Source of the DNA: G963676655 sp963676655
GTDB taxonomy: Bacteria > Verrucomicrobiota > Lentisphaeria > Victivallales > Victivallaceae
Direction of reading: 5' to 3'
Length of the DNA: 64,000 bases
Assembly (NCBI GenBank): GCA_963676655.2
Contig: CAXXKX010000005.1
Location: 1 to 64,000 of the forward strand
The translations under genes and the position numbers were made by a program. Every line of letters begins with the position of its first letter. The stretch's first letter is position 1. The notes beneath the pieces are model-generated. The model saw nothing but the letters and a program-made list of their open reading frames with translations. It had not been told where the DNA came from and did not search any database. Of this stretch, positions 34,892 to 42,774 are shown in pieces.

Positions 34892-37000
34892 ATGGCATAT
34901 GTGGCACAAGTTGGAACCGCTCATCTGGACCAGGCAACACGAGTTGTTGCCGGATCGTTTTCTACTGTTACTCTTATTTATAAAGCGGGAGACCCGATCA
35001 ACCCATATGGTCATATAAAAATAGCCTTCAGTTCGGCCGGTGACTTTGGCGTTCCTCAATTCACGAAACCCGAAGAGGATAATTTCTGCACCGTCCACTC
35101 TACCGGAAAGTGTAATTTTGTTCCTATCTGGCATGAATCCGGTTACGAAAAACCATTCGGGAAAGAACTGATCTTACAGGTGATTGACGGTTTTCTTGAA
35201 GAAGGCGATACCATAACACTTACTTTCGGCAACATGGAAGGCGGATCGCGCGGTTGGCAGATTCAGACTTTTGTTCAGCCATTTTTTATGTTCAAGACAT
35301 CAGTTGATCCCTATGCAACCGGGGAATATAAAAAAGTCATCGATTCCCCGACAATGCACATTGCTCCGGGAACGGCATATAAAGCGGTATGTACGACAAA
35401 TTCGGTTGTATCAACAGACCAGAAGATGGAATTCTTTCTCCGGCTGGAAGATATCTGGGGCAATAATATCGGTACTGTAACCAGAATTCAGGATCCAGGT
35501 TTTCCTGAAGCCGGAGACTTTGCGATTGAATATGAGGATGAAAAAACCGGGCTGAAAGCCCCGAGTAATCCGATTCTTGTTTGTGATGAAAAACCGGAAT
35601 ATAATTATTACTGGGCTGACTTGAGCGGACAGACCGTTGATACCTGCGGGACCAACGGAATTGAGGAATTTTACAATTACGGCCGCAACATAACTCAACT
35701 GGATGTTGTATGTCATCAGGGAAATGACTATCAGATTACCGATGCGTTCTGGCAGACCATCAAAAATACCGCGGAAGCGCAAAGTTTCCAGGTTGGTAAA
35801 AAAATTGTCGTCATACCCTGTTTTAAATGGTGCGGCAACACTCAATGGGGCGGAACAAGAAGTGTATTCTTCTCCTCAAATAATTGTTCGATAACTCGCA
35901 GTTCGTGCGACTTGCTGCCGGAAAAAGAATCTGCTTTCGGGGACTCACAGACCCAGGAAATGCTGCTCAGGAGTCTTCAAAAACAATCGGTCAGCGCCCT
36001 GACTATCGCCAATGGCGGTGACCGTTATGCTACATTTGATCTGCATGACGCGACAATTGATGTCGGGATCGAACTGCACTCGTCCATGGGAACTTATGAA
36101 TGGATGCTGGATGAAGTTTTCAGTCGTCGCTATAAAGTCGGCTTTTATGGCAGTTCCGACGGACATAAAGGGCGTCCCGGAGCTTCATATCCCGGTGCCA
36201 AACAAAATGAATTTTACGGCGGACTGACATGCGTTTTAGCAAAAAATCTTTCAAGGCGCGATATTTTTTATGCGATGAAAGAGCGTCATACATACGCAAC
36301 GACCGGTAATCGGCCGATTGTCTCGACTCAGCTTCAAGTCAATGGCGAGTTTGTCGCGATCATGGGTGACGCGGTCAGGGTCAAGCCGGATCAACCCCCT
36401 GTCTATTGCGTTCAAGTCATTGGGACCGCCCCGGTTGAGAAGATTGAATTGATTAACGGAACCGAGCCGATACTGATCGAAAGGGCCTATGCTGAAGAAG
36501 ACCTGGGCAACCGGATCAAGATTGTCTGGAGCGGCGCGGAAAGACGCGGCAGCGGTCGAATGGTCAACTGGAGCGGCGGACTGAAAGTCGAGGACAATAA
36601 AATTTTAAGTGTTACCCCGATCAATTTCTTTAATCAGTATCTGCCGCCGGAGCAAGTCGATGAAACAACGGTCATCTGGGAATCTTATACCTCCGGTGGA
36701 CTTGCCGGGATTGTCCTTGAACTGGAAGATGTCCACAAAGGCCGGATTCGGATTGAGACTGAACAGGGGAATATGGAGTTTTCATTGTCCAGAGTTAATT
36801 ATGAACCATGTGAATTTTCTTTTGACGGACTTAATAAAAAAGTCTCAATCTATCAGCTTCCGGATCAACTGACCGAAACCAACATTGAATTCGCGGTAGA
36901 GCTGCTTGAACTCCATGAACACGATAATCCGATTTACATCAAGATGACTCAGGAAGACGGGCACATGGCCTGGAGCAGTCCAATCTACATTGACGTTTAA
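34892..37000 (+). CDS. DUF3604 family (PHP-like) protein
   Basis: The product is 702 residues without a signal peptide. The centre (about 245-480) shows the DUF3604 set: YYWADLSGQTVDTCGTNGIE, VVCHQGNDYQITDAFWQ, IIVIPC-like strand with FKWCGNTQWGGTRSVFF, and FYGSSDGHKGRPG. These His/Asp positions match a PHP-type metal-dependent phosphoesterase barrel. The N-terminal 240 residues and C-terminal 220 are beta-rich sandwich-like domains. DUF3604 proteins occur in gene sets for polysaccharide, sulfated glycan or phosphonate breakdown in PVC and marine bacteria, but substrates are unproven. Convergent with the rhomboid gene (28-bp gap). Confidence 0.85.
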   Translation: MAYVAQVGTAHLDQATRVVAGSFSTVTLIYKAGDPINPYGHIKIAFSSAGDFGVPQFTKPEEDNFCTVHSTGKCNFVPIWHESGYEKPFGKELILQVIDGFLEEGDTITLTFGNMEGGSRGWQIQTFVQPFFMFKTSVDPYATGEYKKVIDSPTMHIAPGTAYKAVCTTNSVVSTDQKMEFFLRLEDIWGNNIGTVTRIQDPGFPEAGDFAIEYEDEKTGLKAPSNPILVCDEKPEYNYYWADLSGQTVDTCGTNGIEEFYNYGRNITQLDVVCHQGNDYQITDAFWQTIKNTAEAQSFQVGKKIVVIPCFKWCGNTQWGGTRSVFFSSNNCSITRSSCDLLPEKESAFGDSQTQEMLLRSLQKQSVSALTIANGGDRYATFDLHDATIDVGIELHSSMGTYEWMLDEVFSRRYKVGFYGSSDGHKGRPGASYPGAKQNEFYGGLTCVLAKNLSRRDIFYAMKERHTYATTGNRPIVSTQLQVNGEFVAIMGDAVRVKPDQPPVYCVQVIGTAPVEKIELINGTEPILIERAYAEEDLGNRIKIVWSGAERRGSGRMVNWSGGLKVEDNKILSVTPINFFNQYLPPEQVDETTVIWESYTSGGLAGIVLELEDVHKGRIRIETEQGNMEFSLSRVNYEPCEFSFDGLNKKVSIYQLPDQLTETNIEFAVELLELHEHDNPIYIKMTQEDGHMAWSSPIYIDV

Positions 37001-37027
37001 GGAGTCATTCAGAAATAGCTCCAAAGT

Positions 37028-38275
37028 TTAATCCATTTTATAATAATCGTCCCCCCCGTAATCCTTGGTAAATGACTTCGGTCGCTTGCCTTTGGCTGGA
37101 TGAGTCAACGGTTCGTCACGACTGATCGTCTCTTCCCACTTGCTGTATTCATGTTTGAACAGCAGCTTATGGAAAGCCGCATAGATGATTCCGGCAGCAG
37201 CCCCGCCAATATGCGCAAAATAAGCGACTCCGCCGCCTTTGGCGTCTTTTGTCAGATAACTGAAAAGCAATTGAATTCCGAGCCAAAGCGCAAACGCTCC
37301 CCAGGCCGGAATCGACCACCAGAAAATGAATCGCCAGGTAAAAGAGAGTTTAGCTTTTGGAAAACAAAACGCGTATGCGGCAATTATCCCGGAAATAAAG
37401 CCGCTGGCCCCCACCATCGGAATATTTCCCTGTTTATCGAGCAACGCCTGCAGAAACAGCGAACAAGCAATAGATGCAAGAATTAGAATAGTATATTTCC
37501 ATGAGCCCATTTCTTCTTCAACATTGTCTCCGAAAATCAGCAGGAAATACATATTGCCAAGCAGATGGAATATTCCCGCGTGTAAAAAAGCGGACGTCAG
37601 CATTGTCAATCCGCCGCGCCGCAGCCAGTAGTCAGGAATGAAGCCCCAGTTTTTTATGACCTGATCAAGATTCCCGTAAGTCAATCCGAACAGGAGAATA
37701 CAGGTTAGTGCGATACCCCAGGTTATATATGGAATTTTTTTAACCGGCTCAATGTCTTTCTCGACCGGCATGCCCAGTAACGCCGGAAGATACTTCCAGA
37801 ATTCATCCGGAGCCTCTTCTGTCGCACGATTACCGCCGATAGAGCTGTTAATTCTCTTTTCTTCAAGCTCAATCATTTTCATTGCCAGCACTTCTTTTGC
37901 TTCCGGCGGCAAATCATCGTCGGGATTTCGTTCCGGCGGCTTTTCCGGCAGTTGTTCAAATTCGGACGGATCGAACCAGATGATCTCACACCGACTGCAA
38001 ACATCAAGTCCGATACCGTTTCCTTTGACCGGAAGGACGACACAGCGCATTGCCTGTTCGCAGTGGGGGCATGACCGGCCGGACATGGAATAACCGTATT
38101 TGGCCGTGTGCCACAGCAGGTCGACAAATTTTTTGTCGCCGCATAAGTTCCGCAAGGCCCCCATGGTCATACTGCAACCATGACAAGAGGTGCATTCAAA
38201 GCAGATTGTCCTGTTCCTGAATACCTGTTTCAGTTCACCGTGACAATTAGGACAGCTCATTGTGTAATGATTCAT
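37028..38275 (-). CDS. Rhomboid intramembrane protease with N-terminal zf-TFIIB domain (active)
   Basis: The product is 415 residues from the ATG at 38275, which has GGGAGAGG directly upstream; a start at 38419 adds 48 out-of-family residues. The N-terminus holds a zinc ribbon (CPNC, CFECTSC) and then zf-TFIIB (CPHC ... DVCSRCEIIWFDPSEFEQLP). Six or so membrane helices follow from ~185. The catalytic dyad is Ser291 in VGASGFISG and His355 in AHIGGAAAG, with HLLGN at 237-241 for the oxyanion. It cuts membrane proteins within or near their helices; the substrate is unknown. It overlaps the stop of the pseudorhomboid gene by 29 bp. The tail ends in GGDDYYKMD, also found in the 39818 product. Confidence 0.9.
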   Translation of the reverse strand: MNHYTMSCPNCHGELKQVFRNRTICFECTSCHGCSMTMGALRNLCGDKKFVDLLWHTAKYGYSMSGRSCPHCEQAMRCVVLPVKGNGIGLDVCSRCEIIWFDPSEFEQLPEKPPERNPDDDLPPEAKEVLAMKMIELEEKRINSSIGGNRATEEAPDEFWKYLPALLGMPVEKDIEPVKKIPYITWGIALTCILLFGLTYGNLDQVIKNWGFIPDYWLRRGGLTMLTSAFLHAGIFHLLGNMYFLLIFGDNVEEEMGSWKYTILILASIACSLFLQALLDKQGNIPMVGASGFISGIIAAYAFCFPKAKLSFTWRFIFWWSIPAWGAFALWLGIQLLFSYLTKDAKGGGVAYFAHIGGAAAGIIYAAFHKLLFKHEYSKWEETISRDEPLTHPAKGKRPKSFTKDYGGDDYYKMD

Positions 38276-39467
38276 TAACCTCTCCCTTTCGCTTCTTTTT
38301 ATGCCGAACCGCCATGAACCAGCCGAACAAGGCTCCTCCCAGCTGAGCCTGCCATGAAAACAATTCAGAATTGCTGAAGATATTATCACGGTCCGGTATC
38401 CACCGTAATATAGCTTCACATAAGATTAAAATAAAGCCCCATAAAGGTAATACAGCCCAGGCTCTGGTGTAATCCAAGAAATCGCTGTCAATAATATACC
38501 TGGCGGGATTTACCGAAAATGTCCGCCATGAGTAACGGTCCTTATCACTGCCGTGACTGGAAAAAAGCGCCGCTTCCGGCACGCGGATGGAAAAGTAGGT
38601 GATAATTCCGATCACCGCGGCTCCCGGGCCGATATAAAAAGTCGACCAGCCTCCCATCACAGTATGAAAAATCAGCCCGGTCAGCTGCGCTCCTGCCAGA
38701 AGCAGTAGATATTTCCAGTGTCCGACCACATCTTCCACCGCGTCACCGAACCACGACAATATCAGCAATGTTACAATAAAGAAAAATGGATTTTTGAAGA
38801 TGAAAAAAGAGGTAATCAAAGTTAAACCGTAATATCTGGATATTTCCGAGAACTTGAAGCAAAACTCATTTATCATATCTTTGTTGATTCCGATAAACAT
38901 AATAAAAACGATCAGCATAATCATTAAATTCGACCAGTTCAGCCAGGGAATCCGACGCAATCTTTGTTTTCTCTTCTTCGACTGGCCGCCATGCAGAATA
39001 CCCAGCAAGTCAATTGAGTCCCTGCCCTCAAACGGAGCCTCTTCCTCCAGTTTCTCTGCCCAGGCTTGTTTGTGCAAGCCCGACTTAACCTTCTTACGTT
39101 GTCCTATCGGGATTATTTGTTTTTTCATGGAATCGGACGGCTTGCCCAAAGTAGTCGGCATCTGCTCCAGTTCAAACGGATCGAACCAGACATTCTGGCA
39201 CATTAAACAGACATCCAGTTCGATGAACTTGCCCTGCAACCGTTCCGTCACCACCTTCATAGTTTGACCGCAAGACGGGCAATCTCTGCCGTTTTTGGGA
39301 CTGATTTGTGCCCGCGCCCACAGGTCGTCCAGCAGCTTCGGGTTGCTGCTGCCGCGCCGAAGCATTCCCAAACTTAAGAAACGACCATGACAAGCTTCAC
39401 ACTCAAAGCAGAAACCCGCCGGATATTTCATCTCTTCCAGTTTTTTTCCGCAGTTAGGACATTTCAT
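38247..39467 (-). CDS. Zf-TFIIB pseudorhomboid (catalytic residues lost)
   Basis: The product is 406 residues, a paralog of the 37028 product. N-terminus MKCPNCGKKLEE, CFECEACHG, then CPSCGQTM ... DVCLMCQNVWFDPFELEQMP is the same double zinc ribbon. The membrane part aligns through WFGDAVEDVVGHWKYLLL (FGDNVEEEMGSWKYTIL in the active one). The GASGFISG block reads GPGAAVIG, so Ser is replaced by Gly282, and AHIGGAAAG reads AQLGGALFG, so His is replaced by Gln375. The HxxxHxxGN loop has also gone. It cannot be a protease. By analogy with iRhoms, binding or regulating a client or the active paralog is inferred. The overlap keeps both subunits coupled in translation. Confidence 0.88.
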   Translation of the reverse strand: MKCPNCGKKLEEMKYPAGFCFECEACHGRFLSLGMLRRGSSNPKLLDDLWARAQISPKNGRDCPSCGQTMKVVTERLQGKFIELDVCLMCQNVWFDPFELEQMPTTLGKPSDSMKKQIIPIGQRKKVKSGLHKQAWAEKLEEEAPFEGRDSIDLLGILHGGQSKKRKQRLRRIPWLNWSNLMIMLIVFIMFIGINKDMINEFCFKFSEISRYYGLTLITSFFIFKNPFFFIVTLLILSWFGDAVEDVVGHWKYLLLLAGAQLTGLIFHTVMGGWSTFYIGPGAAVIGIITYFSIRVPEAALFSSHGSDKDRYSWRTFSVNPARYIIDSDFLDYTRAWAVLPLWGFILILCEAILRWIPDRDNIFSNSELFSWQAQLGGALFGWFMAVRHKKKRKGEVNESLHNELS

Positions 39468-39817
39468 CCCTCAACATTCCCCTATATTATTCTTACAGAT
39501 AAGATTAATTGATAAAATAATCCATTCACATTAAATGTCAAGCCCGCTTGTACGACGACTCCCCTTGGAGCGTTTTAACGGGGGGCCTACCCCTGCGGAC
39601 GTCCCAGTTCGCATGTATTTACCCTGGGAACGCGGACGTCCTCGTCCGCATGCAGGCGTCTCGCCTGCAAACCGAGTTTGGAGTTAGATAAATTGAATCT
39701 ATTAAACGGCGTAAAGCGCCGGTAGAGATCCACGATCAAGCAAACTCCTGATGCGGACGGTACGTCCGCGCTCCCAGGGGCATACGGCTTCATTTTCAAG
39801 TCTATCTTTTCCATTTT
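39468..39817. repeat. Cluster of three palindromes in a gene-free gap
   Basis: Hairpins are GCGGACGTCCTCGTCCGC (39632-39649), GCAGGCGTCTCGCCTGC (39652-39668) and GCGGACGGTACGTCCGC (39753-39769). Outer parts read CCCTGGGAACGCGGACG and, inverted, CGTCCGCGCTCCCAGGG, so the first and third form a larger inverted pair about 145 bp across. No gene or clear terminator run. Confidence 0.7.
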
Positions 39818-40531
39818 TCAATCCATCTTATAATAATCGCCGTCGTAACTCTTACTGGAGTGTGCGGGCGCTTTTTTCACCGGTTCAGGTTTGGACTCCA
39901 ATGGTTCCAACTCATAATCCTGATCTTTGGAATTTGTTTTCGTTCGCCGGTAATCCGAGACGCATTCAACCGCTTTGATAATGACCCAGACAATCGCGAT
40001 TCCGACCATTGCCAATATGGCATACCGGCCGCCTCCGCCGGAAAAATCGGAGATGTCCATTATTCCGCCGCGCCTCCTGCCCCAGCGACTTTTATTTTCA
40101 TAAGCGCTCAGCTCACTATCCAGTTTATCCCCGGCTACCTGAGCATGTCTGATTGCCAACAGTTCTTTGGCTTCAGGAGGCAGATCATCATCTTTACCCG
40201 GTTCAGGTTTAGCTTCCGGCAGCCTTTCAAACTCTTCCGGATCAAACCAGATGACGTCGCAGCGGCTGCAGACGTCAAGTTCAATCGGGATGCCGTTAAG
40301 CGGCAGCGTTACAGTCCGCATCGCTTGACTGCAATGTGGACACGGCCGGCCGGGATTTGAATAACCGTGACGGGCCGTCTGCCAGAGGATATTCAGAAAC
40401 TGCTGATTCCCGCACAAACGCCGCATCGGCGCGATCCCGATACAGATTCCGCCGCAACTTGCACAGCGAAAACAAATGCTGTTCAGGTGGTTGCTTTTTT
40501 CCAGCGCGGAATTGCAGTTGGGACACTTCAC
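39818..40531 (-). CDS. Zf-TFIIB protein with one membrane helix (third paralog, no rhomboid)
   Basis: The product is 237 residues from GTG at 40531. This start gives (V/M)KCPNCNSALE, matching the MKCPNC start of the paralog; it has GGGGAG ten bases upstream and makes a GTGA overlap with the apbE stop. An ATG at 40549 is less likely. Zinc ribbon CPNC/CFRCASC and zf-TFIIB (CPHCSQAM ... DVCSRCDVIWFDPEEFERLP) are as in the two neighbours. A linker with DDDLPPEAKELLAIRHAQ matches DDDLPPEAKEVLAMK of the rhomboid. A single helix (~165-185) stands in place of the rhomboid part. The tail ends SYDGDYYKMD, the same as the rhomboid tail. Confidence 0.82.
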   Translation of the reverse strand: MKCPNCNSALEKSNHLNSICFRCASCGGICIGIAPMRRLCGNQQFLNILWQTARHGYSNPGRPCPHCSQAMRTVTLPLNGIPIELDVCSRCDVIWFDPEEFERLPEAKPEPGKDDDLPPEAKELLAIRHAQVAGDKLDSELSAYENKSRWGRRRGGIMDISDFSGGGGRYAILAMVGIAIVWVIIKAVECVSDYRRTKTNSKDQDYELEPLESKPEPVKKAPAHSSKSYDGDYYKMD

Positions 40532-41640
40532 AACTTGATCTCTCCCCATTCCACCTGATTATCCTTGCCATTGACTTTGGTAACAACTGGCTTGCCTTTC
40601 GGTCCGGGCTGAATAATCAGGAAGGCCAGTTCCGGATGCGATTTGACAATATCCCTGGCATAAGCGACGCCTTTGATAAATACGGAAGTGGAAAAAATAT
40701 CCGTTTCCAGTGCGGTCGGCGCGATCACCGTAACTGAATACATGTCAGAGACCGGTTTGCCGGTTCTGACATTCATGATATGGGTATATTGTTTTCCCTT
40801 GATTGTAACATAGCGTTCATAATTTCCGCTGGTTGCAAGAGCCTGGTCAAGAACCTCGACCCGGCCGCATATATCAGCTTTGTTCAGAGGATTGCGAACT
40901 CCGACTATGAATGTTTTACGACCCGGAGGCGGTTCAGACAGACAAAGCATATTGCCGCCGAGATTAATAATTCCGCAGTGCACCCCGAGTTTCATAACCG
41001 CTTTTGCAGCCAGATCGACAGCGGCGCCTTTGGCCATGCCGCCCAGATCGAGGCTCATGCCGCGTACTTTGAATTTAACGCTTTTGTCAAGATCGTTAAA
41101 CACAATTTTATCCAGACCGGTTTTACTCAACGCTTCAGTAGTCTCCGCCGCTGACGGCAGGGTTTCACCGCGCTTACGGTAAAATCCCCACAACAACATC
41201 AAAGGGCGGGCCGAAATATCAAAATCCCCACCGGATAAATGATATGCTTTGCGCCCCGCCTGCAAGAGATGCCAAAGCATGTCACTGCACTTGAAAGGCT
41301 TGACGAAAGCGGTTTTGTTAAGCCTGGAAAGCTCGCTCTGCGGATTATAGATGTTACAGGCGTTGCTAACTCCGGTAAAGGCGTTCAGGACCGCATCAGC
41401 CGCCATTTCACCCTGGGATTCCGTTTTGGTGTAAAACGTCACTTGAGCAATCGTCCCCATGATCGGATAGGTTCGCTCGGTTTTGACGATATCCGGTTTG
41501 GGTTCGGCTGCCGGACGCTGTTTTTGCGAAAGATATGACCATACCGTTCCGACCACCAGGATCATCAGCAGAATCTGCCACATCTGTTTTTTCGTCATAT
41601 TCTTCAACGGCGGCTGGTTATTATTGTTTTCATCATACAT
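40528..41640 (-). CDS. apbE: FAD:protein FMN transferase (ApbE)
   Basis: The product is 370 residues. A membrane anchor (MWQILLMILVVGTVWSYLS, ~20-38) precedes the ApbE domain: MGTIAQVTFY, GGDFDISARPL, the metal/FAD block LDLGGMAKGAAVD, INLGGNMLCL, ATSGNYERY with THIMNVRTGKP, and ALETDIFSTSVFI. ApbE moves FMN from FAD to Thr in flavoproteins such as NqrC, RnfG or other periplasmic redox proteins. None is in the window, so the client lies elsewhere. No lipobox; a signal anchor is used. The purine-rich AAGGAAAG before the ATG fits. The zf-TFIIB gene overlaps its stop. Confidence 0.9.
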   Translation of the reverse strand: MYDENNNNQPPLKNMTKKQMWQILLMILVVGTVWSYLSQKQRPAAEPKPDIVKTERTYPIMGTIAQVTFYTKTESQGEMAADAVLNAFTGVSNACNIYNPQSELSRLNKTAFVKPFKCSDMLWHLLQAGRKAYHLSGGDFDISARPLMLLWGFYRKRGETLPSAAETTEALSKTGLDKIVFNDLDKSVKFKVRGMSLDLGGMAKGAAVDLAAKAVMKLGVHCGIINLGGNMLCLSEPPPGRKTFIVGVRNPLNKADICGRVEVLDQALATSGNYERYVTIKGKQYTHIMNVRTGKPVSDMYSVTVIAPTALETDIFSTSVFIKGVAYARDIVKSHPELAFLIIQPGPKGKPVVTKVNGKDNQVEWGEIKL

Positions 41641-41794
41641 TATTGGTTTCTTTCCTTCTTGATATATTACTTTTTCACAAAAATAGATTCAGGAACGTTT
41701 TTATATGCCGCACTTTCAGCGCTAAAAAATTTATATATATTATCTTCGTCTTTCCTTCTTCCCTAGGTGTTCCGTGTTGGATATTGGATATTCC

Positions 41795-42679
41795 TCAGCC
41801 TCTCGGGTGAAATTGCCGGTGTACTTTAAGCAGGCGTTTCTGCTCAACATGGGTATATATCTGGGTGGTGCTGATCGAGGCGTGCCCCAGCATTTCCTGA
41901 ATCACCCTGAGGTCCGCGCCGTTTTCCAGCAGATGACTGGCGAACGAGTGCCGTAAAGTGTGCGGATAAATATTTTTATTAATTCCCGCAATCCGGGCCG
42001 CCTCTTTGATTATCGCCCAGATGCGTTCCCGGTCGAGCCGCCGTCCGGTTTTCGACAAAAACAGCGTACTTTCATTCGGATTGCCGAGCAGCTGCGGTCT
42101 TATTTCATCCTGATAGCGCTGCAGCAGTTTCAGCGCGGTTTTTCCAACCGGGACGATGCGTTCCTTGCGTCCTTTCCCAATGACCCTGACTGTCTGGTCG
42201 TCATACTTGACCGAGTCTACCTTCAGATCGGCAGTTTCAGTGACCCGTAAACCGCAGGCGTACATGGTTTCCAGAATCGTCCGGTTACGGAACTTCAACA
42301 AATCCCGGCCGGAACCGGAAAAAGCCTTTAACAATGCTTCGACCTCTTCTGACGAAAGAAAATCCGGCAGCAACTGCCACAACCGGGGAGAATCCATAAC
42401 CGCGGTAACATCATGATCGATCAGCTTTTCGGCAAAAAGGTAACGAAAAAAGAGTTTTATTGAAACCAGTCGCCGGGCCAGCGTGGCGGATTCCATGCCG
42501 CGTTCCCGCAGTTCACCCAGATAATCCAGAATATCGTGTCGCGAGATCGAGGCAATTGATTTACCGTTGAGCCACTCGAAAAAATCGGTCAAATCACGCC
42601 GGTAGGCATCGACCGAGTTTTGGCTCAATCCTTTTTCCAGCGCCAGATATCCAAGGAAATGCTTTAAATAATTTTGCAC
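41795..42679 (-). CDS. xerD: Tyrosine site-specific recombinase XerC/XerD
   Basis: The product is 294 residues, the Xer length. The SAM-like core-binding domain (1-90) is followed by the catalytic domain with Arg145 in ACGLRVTE, Lys169 in GKGRKERIV, His240 and Arg243 in PHTLRHSFA, His266 in LGHASIS and nucleophile Tyr275 in TTQIYTHV. It resolves chromosome dimers at dif with its XerC/XerD partner. Which of the two it is cannot be decided with certainty; the C-terminus and central YPHTLRHSF look nearer XerD. No dif-like site was recognised nearby. Housekeeping rather than a mobile integrase judging from length and neighbours. Confidence 0.9.
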   Translation of the reverse strand: MQNYLKHFLGYLALEKGLSQNSVDAYRRDLTDFFEWLNGKSIASISRHDILDYLGELRERGMESATLARRLVSIKLFFRYLFAEKLIDHDVTAVMDSPRLWQLLPDFLSSEEVEALLKAFSGSGRDLLKFRNRTILETMYACGLRVTETADLKVDSVKYDDQTVRVIGKGRKERIVPVGKTALKLLQRYQDEIRPQLLGNPNESTLFLSKTGRRLDRERIWAIIKEAARIAGINKNIYPHTLRHSFASHLLENGADLRVIQEMLGHASISTTQIYTHVEQKRLLKVHRQFHPRG

Positions 42680-42774
42680 GGTGTCCGCTTTGCTTTAATT
42701 AGAAATTACAAATTAGTAATTAGAAATGACTGGTCAATTTACCACGAATCATCCGAAAAACAAGTTGATTTATT

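Noticed and set aside
41795..42679. Phage or island integrase
   Set aside because: Length, the Xer-type catalytic spacing and housekeeping neighbours favour XerC/D; no tRNA or attachment site adjacent.
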